Assembly: GCA_947311175.1 (NCBI GenBank)
Contig: CAMZKK010000048.1
Coordinates: forward strand, 1 to 5,770
Origin: an uncultured Planctomycetota bacterium
GTDB lineage: Bacteria; Planctomycetota; SZUA-567; JAFGNG01
Direction of reading: 5' to 3'
Length of the DNA: 5,770 nucleotides
In this document: one piece after another, positions 1-5,241 of the stretch
How the letters are laid out: each line of letters starts with the position of its first letter
Position numbering within the stretch: the stretch's first letter is position 1
The notes under the pieces: model-generated
Databases searched by the model: none
What the model was told of the DNA's origin: nothing
Seen by the model: only the letters and a program-made list of their open reading frames with translations
Translations under genes and position numbers: made by a program

Positions 1-10
1 ATCCACTCGG
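1..10. repeat. Left arm of IS terminal inverted repeat
   Basis: ATCCACTCGG is a perfect 10-base inverted match to 1362-1371. It lies about 50 bases ahead of the transposase start, a normal distance for an IS256-type left end. The outer part may be lost beyond the window edge. Confidence 0.7.
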
Positions 11-47
11 ATAGCCGAAGAAATAAGTAGATTTTAACGATTTTAAA

Positions 48-53
48 AAGGAG
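48..53 (+). promoter_or_regulatory. Ribosome binding site of the transposase
   Basis: AAGGAG is followed by a 7-base spacer and the ATG at 61. It is a strong Shine-Dalgarno match and fixes the transposase start. Confidence 0.8.
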
Positions 54-60
54 ATCAGCT

Positions 61-1338
61 ATGAGTAAAGATTCTGTTAATGTTAATGATTTTATCGGAC
101 GTTTAGGTACTTATAATCCAGTAGAAGTGAAAGAAATTTTCAACAATCTTTTAAGGGGTTGTGTTAGAGAGATGGTTGCACGGGTAATGAGCGAGGAGGT
201 TGTTTCTCTTTGCGGTCCTAGCCATGTTCAATCAGACTCGAAAGAGTATCGTCGGGCAGGAAGTGCTGTTGGTTATTTTTGTGATGAGAATACTCGAGAA
301 TCAATACATCGTCCTCGGGTACGCAAGAAGAACAAGAATAGTGGCAAAGAAACAGAAGTTCATCTTGAGTCATACGCAGCAGCTCAAGATAGCGAGGCGA
401 TCCATGAATCTTTAATGGTGGCATTAAAGAGTGGAGTTAGCGGATCAGACCAGCGGGCAATGTTCCCTAAAGCAAAAGGAACTAGCAGTAGTTCTGTAAG
501 CCGTTTATGGATAAAGGAAGGTGCTAAGATAATTTCCGAATTACGCAAGCGAGATCTTGAAAATTACAATTGGTTAGCCCTAATGGTTGATGGTATAGTG
601 TTGAGTAAGGACTTAACCGCGGTCGTTGCTTTAGGCATTACCGATGAAGGGAAAAAGCTAATTTTAGATTTTGAGATAGGGAATACTGAAAGCTTTGAAG
701 TAACTAAAGCCCTAATGGAGAATATTAAAGATAGAGGATTCAAGCCTGTATCAAGGAGGTTGCTATCAGTGACGGATGGTGGTAAAGGCATTCTTAAGGC
801 GATAAGGCATTGTTTTGATAATCCAGTAATGCAAAGGTGTCTTGTGCATAAGGAACGCAACGTTAAGGCTCGTCTTAGTCGTCGTCATCATGGTACTATG
901 GGGATTTTATTTAATGACCTACGCCATTCTCAAGGGATAGAGGACGCAGAACTTGCAAAGGCACAAATACGCAAGTTTCTAGAAAAATACTCAAAGGAAG
1001 GTCTTAAGACGTTTAACGAGACTGGTGATGAGTTACTTGCTTTTTTTTACCTAAACGTTCCGTCAACTCTTAACATTAGTTTACTGAGTACAAACTGTAT
1101 TGAAAATAGCTTTAAAAATGTGCGAAGAAAGATAGGAAGAGTAAACCGTTGGCGACCAGAGACAGATCAACCTCATAGATGGATGGCATTTGCTCTAAAA
1201 ATGGCAGAGGATGGATTTAACAGGATTAAAGGATTCCAAGATCTCAATGCTCTAAAGAAAGCGTTAGATAAAGTAGAGTCCGTTGAAGGACCGATAATAA
1301 ACAAAAAAGAAGTTGACAAGGAGGTGTCTTTGGTTTAA
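61..1338 (+). CDS. IS256/mutator family DDE transposase
   Basis: This 425-residue protein catalyses cut-and-paste or copy-type movement of its insertion sequence. An RNase H-like catalytic core is visible: first Asp in LALMVDGIV (D177), second Asp in LSVTDGGKG (D239), and Glu in TNCIENSFKN (E348). The D239-E348 gap of 108 residues matches the DD(~110)E spacing of IS256 transposases. The family C-x2-H signature follows the second Asp (C260-LV-H263, in QRCLVHKERN). The N-terminal ~150 residues are basic and helix-rich, as expected for the DNA-binding region. Length is near the family norm, about 390-430 residues. There are no frameshifts or internal stops, so the copy may be active. The start is supported by an AAGGAG site 7 bases upstream. 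It is the only + strand gene in the window. Family assignment is confident; the exact IS name is not recognised. Confidence 0.93.
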   Translation: MSKDSVNVNDFIGRLGTYNPVEVKEIFNNLLRGCVREMVARVMSEEVVSLCGPSHVQSDSKEYRRAGSAVGYFCDENTRESIHRPRVRKKNKNSGKETEVHLESYAAAQDSEAIHESLMVALKSGVSGSDQRAMFPKAKGTSSSSVSRLWIKEGAKIISELRKRDLENYNWLALMVDGIVLSKDLTAVVALGITDEGKKLILDFEIGNTESFEVTKALMENIKDRGFKPVSRRLLSVTDGGKGILKAIRHCFDNPVMQRCLVHKERNVKARLSRRHHGTMGILFNDLRHSQGIEDAELAKAQIRKFLEKYSKEGLKTFNETGDELLAFFYLNVPSTLNISLLSTNCIENSFKNVRRKIGRVNRWRPETDQPHRWMAFALKMAEDGFNRIKGFQDLNALKKALDKVESVEGPIINKKEVDKEVSLV

Positions 1339-1361
1339 ATTTCGAGCAGGAAAAAGTGAAC

Positions 1362-1371
1362 CCGAGTGGAT
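1362..1371. repeat. Right arm of IS terminal inverted repeat
   Basis: CCGAGTGGAT is the exact reverse complement of window bases 1-10 and lies 23 bases past the transposase stop. The true terminus may be a little further right, because the matching left flank is not in the window. Confidence 0.7.
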
Positions 1372-1380
1372 AGCTGGAGA

Positions 1381-1656
1381 TCAACTTCTTTCGGTTTTAA
1401 CAATAGATGGTGAATCCCCATTTTCATGGAATGATCTTAGAGATCTCTCAAAAAATATCTCTTTATTAACTTGCTCAACGTATATATTTAAATTTTTATT
1501 AATTTCTATTAATTTCACACTGCGTTCTTGTAATGATTTACTTTCTTTTTCAACATGATAATAGTATTTATAATAAATATAATAATGTTGCAAAATTAGA
1601 GTTAATAACAATACTCCTATCAAAAATTTTATTACAGGTCGCATTTTTTTTACCAC
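1381..1656 (-). CDS. Small single-pass membrane protein with coiled-coil-like tail, 3' end possibly altered by the IS
   Basis: This is a 91-residue hypothetical protein I do not recognise. A short basic N-terminus (VKKMRP) is followed by a hydrophobic segment at about residues 8-23 (VIKFLIGVLLLTLIL). Next comes a tyrosine-rich stretch at about 24-35 (QHYYIYYKYYYH), then a charged, heptad-like helix (about 36-70). This N-in, single-helix-plus-coil layout resembles FtsB/DivIC- or FtsL-like proteins in outline only; no sequence signature supports that assignment. The start is GTG, chosen because GGAAGGG lies 7 bases upstream; an ATG four codons later would sit 19 bases away. The stop lies only 10 bases from the IS inverted repeat. 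The last residues (around SIVKTERS) may therefore be insertion-derived, and the original protein may have been longer. It is the last gene of the - strand series. Confidence 0.5.
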   Translation of the reverse strand: MVKKMRPVIKFLIGVLLLTLILQHYYIYYKYYYHVEKESKSLQERSVKLIEINKNLNIYVEQVNKEIFFERSLRSFHENGDSPSIVKTERS

Positions 1657-1663
1657 ACCAAAT

Positions 1664-1670
1664 CCCTTCC
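1664..1670 (-). promoter_or_regulatory. Ribosome binding site deciding a GTG start
   Basis: On the - strand GGAAGGG lies 7 bases ahead of the GTG at 1656-1654. This favours GTG over the in-frame ATG at 1644-1642. Confidence 0.5.
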
Positions 1671-1777
1671 GTTACTTCCTATCATCTTCTCCTAAATCAT
1701 TATTACTAGTCTCTTTAAAATACCATGCATCCCACACAATCTATATGTCTGTGTCCCATTTATAACTAAGCGATTTT

Positions 1778-1811
1778 TAAATAAATAAAAACTTATATTT
1801 TTATTTATTTA
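1778..1811. repeat. Perfect all-AT inverted repeat
   Basis: A 14-bp perfect stem (1778-1791 TAAATAAATAAAAA with 1798-1811) encloses a six-base loop CTTATA. It contains no G or C in the stem. Such a structure is a weak RNA hairpin but melts or extrudes easily in DNA. It could be a bidirectional terminator remnant or a fortuitous AT palindrome; neither side has a GC-rich stem followed by a T run. Confidence 0.6.
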
Positions 1812-1830
1812 CCCCCCATTGGGAGAAAAT

Positions 1831-1873
1831 AAGATGCAGGACAAACAAAATATCTTTGCGTGCCCCACATCTT
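1831..1873 (-). terminator. Hairpin just past the oxidoreductase stop, likely terminator of REP-like origin
   Basis: The arms 1831-1850 and 1854-1873 form a 20-step stem. In - strand RNA it has 14 Watson-Crick pairs, five G-U pairs and one mismatch (1844/1860). In + strand RNA the five G-U steps become A-C mismatches, so the structure is meant for - strand RNA. It begins 10 bases after the oxidoreductase stop at 1884 and is followed on the - strand by ATTTTCTCCC, a moderately U-rich tail. The stem core GGGGCACGCAAAGA is nearly identical to one arm of the palindrome at 3165-3198, so it may be a dispersed element that was co-opted as a terminator. Confidence 0.6.
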
Positions 1874-1883
1874 TTTTCAAAGA

Positions 1884-2924
1884 TTATAGAATTATCTTTT
1901 TACCGCCATTTTTACTTGATTCGTAAATAGCAGTAATGATTTCTACTGCCTTTCTGCCACTTTCGCCATTAACCATTGGTTCTATGTCATCATTAATTGC
2001 TGAGACCATATCTGTTACTTGCAAGCGATGTCCTTCAGACATTAGGTTTGCAGTTGGATCTCCTGCACCAGTTGATTTGGTTTCATTACTGCCTGCCAAT
2101 ATCTCTTTGTCTTCCGGAATTTCATCCTTAAAATTCCAAGCAACCAAAGTCTCCCCTTCTATCACTGCACTACCAAATTCACCATGAATCCCTATTCTTG
2201 CGTCAAGTCCGGGATAAGCAGTAGTTGTACCGGTAATTGTTCCAATTGCCCCGTTTTTAAATTTCAAAAGAGCAACTGCGGTGTCTTCCACCTCAATATC
2301 TCTGACGATAGTTTCACAATTAGCGGTAATACTTTCTACCGGACCCATCAAGTCTTGTAAGACATCAATGTAGTGAATTGATTGATTCATCAATGCGCCA
2401 CCGCCATCGAATTTCCAAGTGCCGCGCCAATCACCACTGTCATAGTATTCTTGTGAGCGAAACCACTTAACACTTGCATCAGCAAGAGTTAGCCGGCCGA
2501 ATCGACCTTCCTTTATTGCCTTTCTAACCGCAGATTCACTTTTTTTGAATCTACTGGGGAAAATTGTCGCTAATTTTACATTATTCTCACGACATGACTT
2601 GATTATGCTATCGCACTTTTCAAGCGTTATATCAAGAGGCTTTTCAACCATTACATGCTTACCGGCATTTGCTGCCTGAACAGTAAGTGGCTCATGAAGA
2701 CCACTTGGAAGACAAATATTTACTACCTGAATATCATCTTGCTTAAGCAACTCTGCATAATCAGTATAAACATCTCCACCAAATTTTCCCGCAAGCTCCT
2801 TAGCCCTTGCTTCGTCTTTATCACAAACTGCCACTAATCTTGCACCTTCAGAATCCCTAATCGCTTCTGCATGAAATGGAGCAATATTACCACATCCAAT
2901 AATTGCAAATCCAATATCTGCCAT
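1884..2924 (-). CDS. Gfo/Idh/MocA family NAD(P)-dependent oxidoreductase
   Basis: This is a 346-residue cytoplasmic dehydrogenase of the glucose-fructose oxidoreductase / inositol dehydrogenase family. Such enzymes oxidise or reduce a sugar, sugar nucleotide or inositol using NAD(P). The N-terminal Rossmann fold is clear: IIGCGNIA (residues 8-15) is the dinucleotide-binding loop, and VAVCDKD (31-37) ends the second strand with an acidic residue, suggesting NAD preference. The family signature MVEKPLDIT (92-100) holds the catalytic-region E94-K95-P96. The C-terminal substrate domain carries GGGALMNQSIHYID (174-187) with the conserved His184. Length is normal for the family. The ATG at 2924 is supported by an AGGAG site six bases upstream. 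The substrate cannot be deduced from sequence; the neighbouring glycosyltransferase makes a sugar or sugar-nucleotide role possible but unproven. Confidence 0.93.
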   Translation of the reverse strand: MADIGFAIIGCGNIAPFHAEAIRDSEGARLVAVCDKDEARAKELAGKFGGDVYTDYAELLKQDDIQVVNICLPSGLHEPLTVQAANAGKHVMVEKPLDITLEKCDSIIKSCRENNVKLATIFPSRFKKSESAVRKAIKEGRFGRLTLADASVKWFRSQEYYDSGDWRGTWKFDGGGALMNQSIHYIDVLQDLMGPVESITANCETIVRDIEVEDTAVALLKFKNGAIGTITGTTTAYPGLDARIGIHGEFGSAVIEGETLVAWNFKDEIPEDKEILAGSNETKSTGAGDPTANLMSEGHRLQVTDMVSAINDDIEPMVNGESGRKAVEIITAIYESSKNGGKKIIL

Positions 2925-2930
2925 TTTAAT

Positions 2931-2935
2931 CTCCT
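2931..2935 (-). promoter_or_regulatory. Ribosome binding site of the oxidoreductase
   Basis: AGGAG on the - strand is followed by six bases and the ATG at 2924-2922. It is a strong Shine-Dalgarno match that fixes the start. Confidence 0.8.
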
Positions 2936-3005
2936 ATTTAAAAGTTTACTTTTTATTTTATATTTTCATTACGATTATCAATCTTATCATTAAATTTAGT
3001 TTGTT

Positions 3006-3039
3006 TCAACCTAAATTCCGCAGTTGGAATTTAGGTTGA
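3006..3039. repeat. Perfect 14-bp inverted repeat
   Basis: TCAACCTAAATTCC (3006-3019) pairs exactly with 3026-3039 around the six-base loop GCAGTT. No T run follows on either strand, so it is not a canonical intrinsic terminator. It could be a regulatory hairpin in the oxidoreductase leader, a protein-binding palindrome, or part of the composite element to its right. Confidence 0.75.
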
Positions 3040-3040
3040 T

Positions 3041-3131
3041 AATGAACAATAAAGGAAGCTCTATAAGCGATATTTAATGGAAATTATCAAAACTACCTTT
3101 AGCGATAGCTAAAGTCCCTTCATTGTTCATT
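3041..3131 (-). repeat. Long-range inverted repeat enclosing an inner hairpin
   Basis: AATGAACAATAAAGG (3041-3055) is complementary to 3117-3131 over 14 of 15 positions; the one exception (3051/3121) becomes a G-U pair in - strand RNA. Between the arms lies a second perfect 7-bp hairpin, CTTTAGC (3097-3103) / GCTAAAG (3108-3114), with loop GATA. The whole could be a small structured RNA leader, or a MITE-like non-autonomous element with no coding capacity. Confidence 0.55.
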
Positions 3132-3138
3132 GTTCATT
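3122..3138. repeat. Short tandem repeat of a 7-base unit
   Basis: ATTGTTC occurs twice in tandem followed by ATT (about 2.4 copies). The left copy forms part of the right arm of the 3041-3131 inverted repeat; the second copy offers an alternative register for pairing with 3041-3050. Confidence 0.6.
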
Positions 3139-3164
3139 AAATTCTGTCCTCGTGGAATAAGGAT

Positions 3165-3198
3165 ACGGGACACGCAAAGAAAATTTTGCATGTCCCGT
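3165..3198 (-). repeat. REP-like palindrome just past the glycosyltransferase stop
   Basis: The arms 3165-3178 (ACGGGACACGCAAA) and 3185-3198 pair over 13 of 14 positions around a six-base loop. The single mismatch (3173/3190) is a G-U pair in - strand RNA. It starts one base after the glycosyltransferase stop codon. There is no U run after it on the - strand (ATCCTTATTCC), so it is a poor classical terminator, though it could protect the mRNA 3' end. Its core matches the hairpin at 1831-1873 in opposite orientation, which points to a dispersed repeat. Confidence 0.7.
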
Positions 3199-3199
3199 G

Positions 3200-4129
3200 T
3201 TATAATAATGCTCGTTGGATGTGCAATTTTAATCTTTCAAATCTTTCAAATCTGGCGGTATAGCGATGCTTACCTAAATTTATTGGATTTGCATCTCCAA
3301 CTGTTTGACTTAAAAAATCTTCAAATCCCTTACTCATCTCTGGAGTGGTAAAATTATTTTTCAATTCGACTAAATACTTTAAATCAATCTCATTTAGCGC
3401 ACTTTTTTCTTCAAGGTGTAATTCGGCAATGACTTTTTTTATTTCTGAATCAGAGATTGCATCTATACTGTGTTTTCTAATAGGAATCAGTCTGCCGTCA
3501 ATCATTGCTCTCAAGACAACCTTATAATCTAATTCATTTTTTTTATTAATCTTTGCGATTTTTTTAAGCAAATTATATTCATCATTTGAACTCTTTGATG
3601 CCCTATATCTATAGCGGCGATAAATATCGTTAAATGACAATTCATATTCATGAAAGCCGGCAATTATCTTTATTTTTTGATAACCAAATCCTTGCTGAAA
3701 CATTTTTTTATTAACAAAAGTTTCAGGCTTCATATTAAACTCTGCTTCTGAAAAGAAATGTCTGGAATTTTTCAACAAAGATGTTCGATAGCAGTGAACG
3801 CCACCAAACATTTTAATTTGATGAAATTTTGAAATAACCATTGGGTTAAATCTAAAAATATCATCTGCAGAATGATTTAATATTTCAACTATTTTTTCAA
3901 TCACACAAGGGACAAGCAAAACATCTGCATCGACACAAATTGTCCAGCGATGATTATACTCCATTGCTATCTCAAAACCATTAACAAGCGAACGATGAAA
4001 CGGCACTTCCTTGACAATCACAACATTTTCCGGGAAGCCTTGCTCTTTAGCCCTTTTTATACACAATTCTTCGGTTCGTTCTCCGGCAGCTCGAATAATG
4101 ATGAGGTAGTCATTTTTATTTAATGCCAT
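3200..4129 (-). CDS. Putative GT-A-fold glycosyltransferase
   Basis: This 309-residue, probably cytoplasmic protein looks like a nucleotide-sugar-dependent glycosyltransferase. The N-terminus begins with a short beta strand (DYLIIIRAAGERT, 7-19). The sequence then runs to WTICVDADVLLV (62-73), whose D67-A-D69 is a typical DxD metal and nucleotide-sugar binding motif at the end of a strand. A later GGVHCYRTSLL (109-119) fits the acceptor-side segment seen after DxD in such folds. The C-terminal ~130 residues are charged and helical and have no recognised domain. There is no signal peptide or membrane segment. The ATG directly abuts the radC stop (TAG then ATG), with GAAGG 10 bases upstream, so translation is probably coupled to radC. 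Donor, acceptor and subfamily cannot be assigned; GT2-like is the best guess. The fold call rests mainly on the DxD context. Confidence 0.65.
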   Translation of the reverse strand: MALNKNDYLIIIRAAGERTEELCIKRAKEQGFPENVVIVKEVPFHRSLVNGFEIAMEYNHRWTICVDADVLLVPCVIEKIVEILNHSADDIFRFNPMVISKFHQIKMFGGVHCYRTSLLKNSRHFFSEAEFNMKPETFVNKKMFQQGFGYQKIKIIAGFHEYELSFNDIYRRYRYRASKSSNDEYNLLKKIAKINKKNELDYKVVLRAMIDGRLIPIRKHSIDAISDSEIKKVIAELHLEEKSALNEIDLKYLVELKNNFTTPEMSKGFEDFLSQTVGDANPINLGKHRYTARFERFERLKLHIQRALL

Positions 4130-5233
4130 CTAAAGAATACCTTCATCAACAAAACTAGTGTATGTTGAATCGCCAATAATAATATGATCAAGAAGAGAAA
4201 TCCCCACTATCTCAGCAGTTTGTTTTAGACGCTTTGTGATTGCCCTATCCTCTTTACTTGGAGTAGGATCTCCACTAGGGTGATTGTGTAGGACAACAAT
4301 AGATGCTGCAGAGTATTTTATTGCCGGCTTAAATACCTCTCGCGGATGAACTAAAACCTTATTCAATAATCCCTGGGCAATTTGCATATCACGAATGATT
4401 TTATTTTTTTGATCTAAAAGCACAACCCAAAAGACCTCTTGTTTGAAATCTCGTAATCTAAGATGGTAAAGTTCAAAAAAATCTTTTGCCGAATTAATTG
4501 TGTCTTGATGATTGCTTTTTTCGATAGAAAGTCTTTCGCTAAGACCATAAGCAACGATGAGTCTGCGTGCCATTCCACCATTAATGGCAGCAAGTTTGGT
4601 AAGCTCGGTAAAACCAACAGAAGAGATTCCTCGCAATGAGCTATATCTATTAATTAAATCCTCTGCAATTTCGATTACTTTATCGCTTACCTTGCCCGAA
4701 CCAATAATCGAAGCTACCAATTCAATATCACTTAATTCATCAACACCATTTCGTTCAAGTTTCACTTCCGGGCTTAAGCATTTATCTTTATTTTTTATTG
4801 AACTTGGACGATTATAATATTTACAGTTTTTAGATAAATCACATCGTTGACAATGAGGAACATTAGCACAAATACCTCCCGAGAAATCACCGTAAATACC
4901 TTCGGCAAAAATTTTAAATAGGATACTTATGGCTGCCGGAGTTCTCTCTAAGGCAGATGCCATTTCTTGTAAAATATTTTTTGTCTTCTCAAATTTATCT
5001 GTTTCATTTATACCATCAAGCCAACCAAGACGAACAAGCATCTGAATCAGCGGTTCATCCTTGTCGATGGGCAGTATCTCAGACACTCCACTTTGTCGAA
5101 CATCGAGCATTATTTTAGCAAACGACTCTTCGCCCATTTCTCTTTGTAAACAAGCAACCATTGACGAATATATCTTTTGTAAAGAAATATTTTCAGGCAA
5201 TACCGAACTCTTCGCTTCAGGCATATCATTCAT
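4130..5233 (-). CDS. radC: RadC-family JAMM protein with N-terminal cysteine-cluster extension
   Basis: This is a 367-residue protein, against about 220-230 for ordinary RadC (UPF0758). The C-terminal two-thirds are typical. A helix-hairpin-helix-like region (about 160-232) contains DELSDIELVASIIGSG and AAINGGMARRL. It is followed by the JAMM/MPN+ domain with E299, then H316-N-H318-PSGDPTPSKED up to D329, which is the full E / HxH / x10 / D metal-binding set. RadC was long called a DNA repair protein, but its biochemical role remains unsettled. The unusual part is residues 1-155: a helical region, then C122-x5-C128-x2-C131-x5-C137. This resembles the C-x6-C-x2-C-x5-C [4Fe-4S] loop at the end of endonuclease III-type glycosylases. 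Position 5233 was taken as the start because it is the first ATG after the glyA stop; it has only a weak GGTGA upstream. Stop TAG abuts the next gene. Confidence 0.9.
   Translation of the reverse strand: MNDMPEAKSSVLPENISLQKIYSSMVACLQREMGEESFAKIMLDVRQSGVSEILPIDKDEPLIQMLVRLGWLDGINETDKFEKTKNILQEMASALERTPAAISILFKIFAEGIYGDFSGGICANVPHCQRCDLSKNCKYYNRPSSIKNKDKCLSPEVKLERNGVDELSDIELVASIIGSGKVSDKVIEIAEDLINRYSSLRGISSVGFTELTKLAAINGGMARRLIVAYGLSERLSIEKSNHQDTINSAKDFFELYHLRLRDFKQEVFWVVLLDQKNKIIRDMQIAQGLLNKVLVHPREVFKPAIKYSAASIVVLHNHPSGDPTPSKEDRAITKRLKQTAEIVGISLLDHIIIGDSTYTSFVDEGIL
4140..4144 (-). promoter_or_regulatory. Ribosome binding site for the glycosyltransferase, inside radC
   Basis: GAAGG within the last codons of radC lies 10 bases before the ATG at 4129-4127. 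It is modest, consistent with reinitiation by ribosomes finishing radC at the adjoining TAG. Confidence 0.45.
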
Positions 5234-5241
5234 AAAAATAT

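Larger units (their letters stand above)
1..1371 (+). mobile_element. IS256/mutator-type insertion sequence (left end at or beyond window edge)
   Basis: The element consists of one transposase gene flanked by an inverted repeat. The first ten bases, ATCCACTCGG, are the exact reverse complement of CCGAGTGGAT at 1362-1371. Complementarity stops abruptly on the inner side. On the outer side the left arm is cut by the window edge, so the repeat may extend further out and the true right end may lie some bases past 1371. A length near 1.4 kb with a single ORF fits the IS256 family. I could not identify a target-site duplication because the left flank is missing. Base composition looks less AT-rich than the spacers to its right, consistent with an acquired element. 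Confidence 0.75.
1657..1883. other. Intergenic spacer with hairpins, no gene seen
   Basis: This is an AT-rich spacer of 227 bases between the oxidoreductase stop and the small membrane protein start. It holds the hairpin at 1831-1873 and the all-AT palindrome at 1778-1811, plus a CCCCCC run at 1812-1817. No convincing ORF or tRNA was found. Confidence 0.6.
2925..3199. other. Structured intergenic spacer, no gene seen
   Basis: This is a 275-base gap between the glycosyltransferase stop and the oxidoreductase start. The part nearest the oxidoreductase (about 2936-3005) is very AT-rich and would be the natural place for its promoter, but I see no well-spaced -35/-10 pair. The remainder is occupied by three inverted repeats: 3006-3039, 3041-3131 with a small inner hairpin, and 3165-3198. 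No ORF of note is present on either strand. Confidence 0.65.

Noticed and set aside
50..1386. Near-identical strings GGAGATCAGCT (50-60) and GGAGATCAACT (1376-1386) as direct repeats of the IS
   Set aside because: The left copy is the transposase ribosome binding site inside the element and not at its border, so it cannot be a target duplication; probably coincidence.
1313..1558. Open + strand frame of 81 residues overlapping the transposase end
   Set aside because: It begins inside the transposase, crosses the IS inverted repeat, has no ribosome binding site and lies antisense to the better-supported small membrane protein.
1721..1762. Possible third copy of the GGGACAC palindrome (- strand GGGACACAGACA)
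   Set aside because: Only the first few core bases match, and the other arm is absent: both ends read CCC on the + strand, so it does not form a comparable stem.
2941..3000. Promoter for the oxidoreductase (- strand TTGATA with a downstream TATAAA)
   Set aside because: The two hexamers are only about 13 bases apart, too close for a standard promoter, and such AT-rich strings are expected by chance here.
3165..3198. Classical intrinsic terminator for the glyA-radC-glycosyltransferase unit
   Set aside because: The stem is strong but no U run follows on the - strand, so I list it as a REP-like palindrome instead of a terminator.
3130..3351. Open + strand frame of 73 residues across the palindrome at 3165-3198
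   Set aside because: It overlaps the 3' end of the glycosyltransferase in antisense, has no ribosome binding site and is encoded through the hairpin; it looks like a shadow frame.
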